Part shown: piece by piece, positions 6,421 through 9,148 of the stretch
How the letters are laid out: every line of letters starts with the position of its first letter
How positions within the stretch are numbered: position 1 is the stretch's first letter
Assembly: GCA_964494475.1 (NCBI GenBank)
Contig: CAZBRS010000109.1
Location: forward strand, 1-9,148
Source: CAZBRS01 sp964494475
Lineage (GTDB): Bacteria > Myxococcota_A > UBA9042 > CAZBRS01
DNA length: 9,148 bases
Direction of reading: 5' to 3'
Program-made: the position numbers and the translations under genes
Notes under the pieces: model-generated
The model's input: only the letters and a program-made list of their open reading frames with translations
What the model was told of the DNA's origin: nothing
Databases searched by the model: none

Positions 6421-6912
6421 GTCGGGCAGCGGGCGGCAGCTATGCGACGACGGCACGATCTTATCCTGCTCAAGGCCGGGTTCATCGAGATCTCGAAGGG
6501 CGACTACGAGCACGTGGCGAAGCTGACGAAGCGCTAACCAACTCCCCAAGCGCCTCCGCGCCCCATCTCCCCCGAAAACAGGACCAGAGACTCCATTTCG
6601 AAACCCACACCGCTGGAGGACTCGTGTCTGTCGTCGAACTTCCTTAGCTCACGACGCATTCGATTCGCGAATAAGATCAATCTGTACTACTTCGCAGACG
6701 TTGCCCTTGCCGACGCCATCGGCCTGGGAGACGAGCCATCGATCGGGGGGTCACGTTCGCCGCGTGCGCCCGGCCGCCCTGACCGTTCGTTGGCCAGAAT
6801 GTTCTATCCATTCTCGCGAGGTTGGGGCATGCTCGACCTGCCGAAAGCAGTAGCTGCCGGGGCGGTCGGGACAGGGTGCGCCCTGCCGCTTCGGATGGCG
6901 CCAGGAGACAGC
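6421..6912. other. Gene-poor stretch between the two-gene operon and the CheB-CheR gene
   Basis: No gene can be supported. A 31-codon frame, 6442-6537 (ATG to TAA), encodes MRRRHDLILLKAGFIEISKG plus eleven further residues. It has no ribosome-binding site and may be the tail of a lost gene. From 6538 the plus frame shared with the CheB-CheR gene has no stop, and bases 6661-6750 give a plausible but unrecognised sequence (NKINLYYFADVALADAIGLG). A 6-base inverted repeat, AGAATG/CATTCT with a 7-base loop, lies at 6796-6814 and could be a regulator site. Confidence 0.4.
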
Positions 6913-9148
6913 GTGGCGTCGACACGCGGCAAAAAGCTGGGTTCGCAGGCCCCCGGGCCTCGGGCCCCGAACGGCCGGGGGGCGCCGTCGGAAACAACGG
7001 TCGCCCCGGCGAGGTGCCCCATCGTGGGCCTCGGCGCCTCGGCCGGCGGGCTCGAGGCGCTAGAGCAGTTCCTGTCGCACGTGCCAGCGAATAGCGGCCT
7101 GGCCTTCGTGGTCGTGCAGCACCTGGACCCGACCCACACGGGTATGCTGGCCGAGTTGCTGCAACGCGCGACGCCCATGAAGGTGCGCCAGATCAAGGAC
7201 CGCACGAAGGTGCAGCCCGACTGCGTGTACGTCATCCCGCCCAACCGCGACCTGTCGATCCTGAACGGCGCGCTGCACCTGCAGGAGCCCGCCCTGCCGC
7301 GCGGGCTGCGGTTGCCCATAGACCATTTTCTCTGCTCCCTGGCCGACGATCAGCGTGAACGCGCCGTCGGGGTGATCCTGTCGGGCATGGGCTCCGACGG
7401 CACGCGGGGCCTGCGGGCCCTCCGGGAGGCGGCCGGCCTGACGCTGGCGCAGGACCCGGCGTCGGCGAAGTTCGACAGCATGCCGAAGAGCGCCATCGCC
7501 GCGGGGCTCGTCGATATCGTGGCGCCGGCCGAGGAGTTGCCGGCCCGGATCGTCGCGACCCTGGTGCTCGCACCGCGAACGGTGGCCGGCGTCACCCAGC
7601 CCATTGACGATCGGACCCAGGGTGCGATCGAGAAGGTCATCATCCTGCTGCGGGCGCGCACGCGAAACGACTTCTCGTTGTACAAGACGAGCACGCTGCA
7701 CCGGCGCATCGAGCGGCGCATGGGCATCCACCAGATCGCCCGCATCGACCGGTACGTCCGCTTCCTGCAGGAGAACCCCCACGAGGTCGACCTGCTGTTC
7801 AAGGAGCTGTTGATCGGCGTGACCAGCTTCTTCCGCGACCCGGGCGCGTGGCAGGGGTTGGCCGAGAAGGTGCTGCCGACGTTGCTGGCCGGCTCGCGTG
7901 ACGGCGAGGGGTTCCGGCCGTTCCGGGCGTGGGTCGCGGGTTGCTCGACCGGCGAGGAGGCCTATTCGCTGGCCATGCTGGTCCACGAGGCCCTTGCACG
8001 GGGCGACGCGGGCGGCACCCTGCCGCTGCAGATCTTCGCCACCGACCTCGACCGCGAGGCCATCGACGTCGCGCGGGCGGGCGTCTATACGGACAGCATC
8101 GCGACCCAGGTCTCGCCCGAGCGGCTGCAGCGCTTCTTCGTCCACGAAGGGCACGGATACCGCGTGACCAGGGCCTTGCGCGAGACGGTCGTCTTCGCGC
8201 CGCAGAACGTGATCCAGGATCCCCCCTTCACGCGGCTCGACCTCGTGAGCTGCCGCAACCTGCTCATCTACCTGACGCCGGAGCTGCAGAAGAAGCTGCT
8301 GCCGCTCTTCCACTACAGCCTGCGGCCCGGAGGCGCGCTGCTGCTGGGGAGCGCCGAGTCCATCGGTGGCTTCACCGACCTGTTCGAGCCCCTCGACGGC
8401 AAGCTGAGGCTCTATCGCCGCAAGGGCGCCCTGCGGGCGGCTTCGGTAGAGTTCCCCGCCGTGATCGTTTCGGCCGCGCCCACCTCCCGGGAGAACCGCG
8501 TCATGGCCACGTCGCCCGAGAACCTCGAATCGCTCGCCGAGCAGCTGATCCTGCGCCACCATTCGCCCGCGGCCGTGCTGGTGACCGACCAGGGCGACGT
8601 GGTGTACCTGAGCGCCCGCACGGGAAAGTACCTCGAGCCGCCCGTGGGCAAGGCCAACCTGAACCTCTTCGCCATGGCCCGCGAGGGGCTGCGCGAAGAG
8701 CTGTCGGCCGCGTTTCGGAAGGCTCTGCACCAGGCGACGGAGGTCCGCGTACGGAACCTGGTGGTGGGCACCAACGGGCAGACGCAAGTGGTCGACCTGA
8801 CCGTGCGACCTCTCGTCGCGCCCGAGGCGCTGCGTGGCATGGTCCTGATCGTCTTCTCCGACGTCGAGACGCCGATGCAGCCCCCAAGGCCGGGTCGCGG
8901 CAGACAGATCCCGGCCGACGTCGCCCGGCTTGCAGACCTCGAAAGCGGAATGCAGATTCTGCGGGAAGACCTGCGCCTGGCGCAGGAAGAGAGCCAGTCC
9001 GCAAACGAAGAGATGAAATCGGCCAACGAGGAGCTGCAATCGACCAACGAAGAGTTGCAGTCGACCAACGAAGAGCTGACGACCTCGAAGGAGGAGCTGC
9101 AGTCGATGAACGAGGAGCTGCAGACCATGAACGCCGAGCTGCAGTCGA
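6913..9148 (+). CDS. CheB-CheR fusion with PAS and coiled-coil region (C-terminus outside window)
   Basis: Hybrid of a chemoreceptor-type methylesterase and methyltransferase, lacking a receiver domain; 745 codons are visible. The CheB domain (residues about 35-225) has its triad: Ser43 in GLGASAGG, His70 in VVQHLDPTH and Asp162 in SGMGSDGT. The CheR domain (about 235-505) has LLIGVTSFFRDPGAW, the SAM-binding AGCSTGEEAYSLAM (Cys344), FATDLDREAIDVAR, the CRNLLIYL motif near 447 and GALLLGSAESIGGF. A PAS-like domain follows (about 540-640, with VLVTDQGDVVYLSARTGKYL). The coiled coil from about 670 consists of near-identical heptads (EELQSTNEELQSTN). Relatives usually continue into further PAS and histidine-kinase domains, so the missing part is probably sensory or kinase. 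GTG at 6913 is preferred because AGGAG lies five bases upstream; ATG at 6829 (GAGG seven bases upstream) and ATG at 6895 are alternatives. Confidence 0.9.
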   Translation, partial: MASTRGKKLGSQAPGPRAPNGRGAPSETTVAPARCPIVGLGASAGGLEALEQFLSHVPANSGLAFVVVQHLDPTHTGMLAELLQRATPMKVRQIKDRTKVQPDCVYVIPPNRDLSILNGALHLQEPALPRGLRLPIDHFLCSLADDQRERAVGVILSGMGSDGTRGLRALREAAGLTLAQDPASAKFDSMPKSAIAAGLVDIVAPAEELPARIVATLVLAPRTVAGVTQPIDDRTQGAIEKVIILLRARTRNDFSLYKTSTLHRRIERRMGIHQIARIDRYVRFLQENPHEVDLLFKELLIGVTSFFRDPGAWQGLAEKVLPTLLAGSRDGEGFRPFRAWVAGCSTGEEAYSLAMLVHEALARGDAGGTLPLQIFATDLDREAIDVARAGVYTDSIATQVSPERLQRFFVHEGHGYRVTRALRETVVFAPQNVIQDPPFTRLDLVSCRNLLIYLTPELQKKLLPLFHYSLRPGGALLLGSAESIGGFTDLFEPLDGKLRLYRRKGALRAASVEFPAVIVSAAPTSRENRVMATSPENLESLAEQLILRHHSPAAVLVTDQGDVVYLSARTGKYLEPPVGKANLNLFAMAREGLREELSAAFRKALHQATEVRVRNLVVGTNGQTQVVDLTVRPLVAPEALRGMVLIVFSDVETPMQPPRPGRGRQIPADVARLADLESGMQILREDLRLAQEESQSANEEMKSANEELQSTNEELQSTNEELTTSKEELQSMNEELQTMNAELQS
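9007..9148 (+). repeat. Imperfect 21-base tandem repeat encoding coiled-coil heptads
   Basis: Units of the form TCGACCAACGAAGAGTTGCA plus one base recur in phase about every 21 bases, each encoding one heptad (STNEELQ and variants such as TSKEELQ, SMNEELQ, TMNAELQ). The repeat continues to the window edge. It is the signalling coiled coil typical of CheB-CheR-PAS hybrids, and the near identity of the copies at 9040-9080 makes copy-number change by slippage possible. Confidence 0.85.

Noticed and set aside
6677..6997. 106-codon minus-strand frame and the overlapping 171-codon frame (6804-7319)
   Set aside because: Pro/Arg/Ser-rich, no motif, and overlapping the CheB domain on the plus strand.
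7060..9039. 659-codon minus-strand open frame
   Set aside because: Antisense of the CheB-CheR gene, whose catalytic and SAM-binding motifs are all on the plus strand.

Overview
High-GC bacterial DNA, roughly 70% G+C by eye. It carries two housekeeping RNA-modification genes, one end of a very large secreted Asp/Cys-rich repeat protein, a patch of small accessory genes in various states of decay, and the 5' part of a CheB-CheR signalling fusion gene. The repeats are of the MopE / thrombospondin-3 kind. Together with TrmFO and a CheB-CheR-PAS protein they point to a Myxococcota/deltaproteobacterial-type or similar environmental lineage. This is inference; no rRNA or other strong marker is present.

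Layout. (i) 1-2580, minus strand: a gene for an exported protein of at least 860 residues, open to the left edge of the window, so its C-terminus is missing. (ii) 2581-2743: divergent promoter region with a good candidate promoter for each direction. (iii) 2744-4869, plus strand: rsmA and trmFO, joined by an ATGA overlap and followed by a hairpin that starts at the trmFO stop codon. rsmA acts on 16S rRNA and trmFO on tRNA U54, so the operon concerns RNA methylation. (iv) 4870-5331: no intact gene, but two recognisable fragments, a frameshifted DUF4160-like gene on the plus strand and a DUF1016/YhcG-nuclease-like fragment on the minus strand. (v) 5332-6355, minus strand: a two-gene operon of an upstream nucleotidyltransferase-fold protein (DUF6932-like, broken by an apparent one-base deletion) and a downstream XRE-family HTH protein with a coiled-coil N-terminus. 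They overlap by ATGA and sit behind an almost consensus sigma-70 promoter. The arrangement resembles a toxin-antitoxin module. (vi) 6421-6912: about 490 bp with no confident gene. (vii) 6913-9148, plus strand: a CheB-CheR-PAS-coiled-coil protein that runs off the right edge.

The stretch from 4870 to about 6540, between housekeeping trmFO and the signalling gene, looks like a small accessory hotspot of toxin-antitoxin-type and nuclease-type genes, at least three of them damaged. I do not see a clearly new multi-gene system. The closest candidate is the DUF6932-like/XRE pair, whose biochemical function is, to my knowledge, not established.
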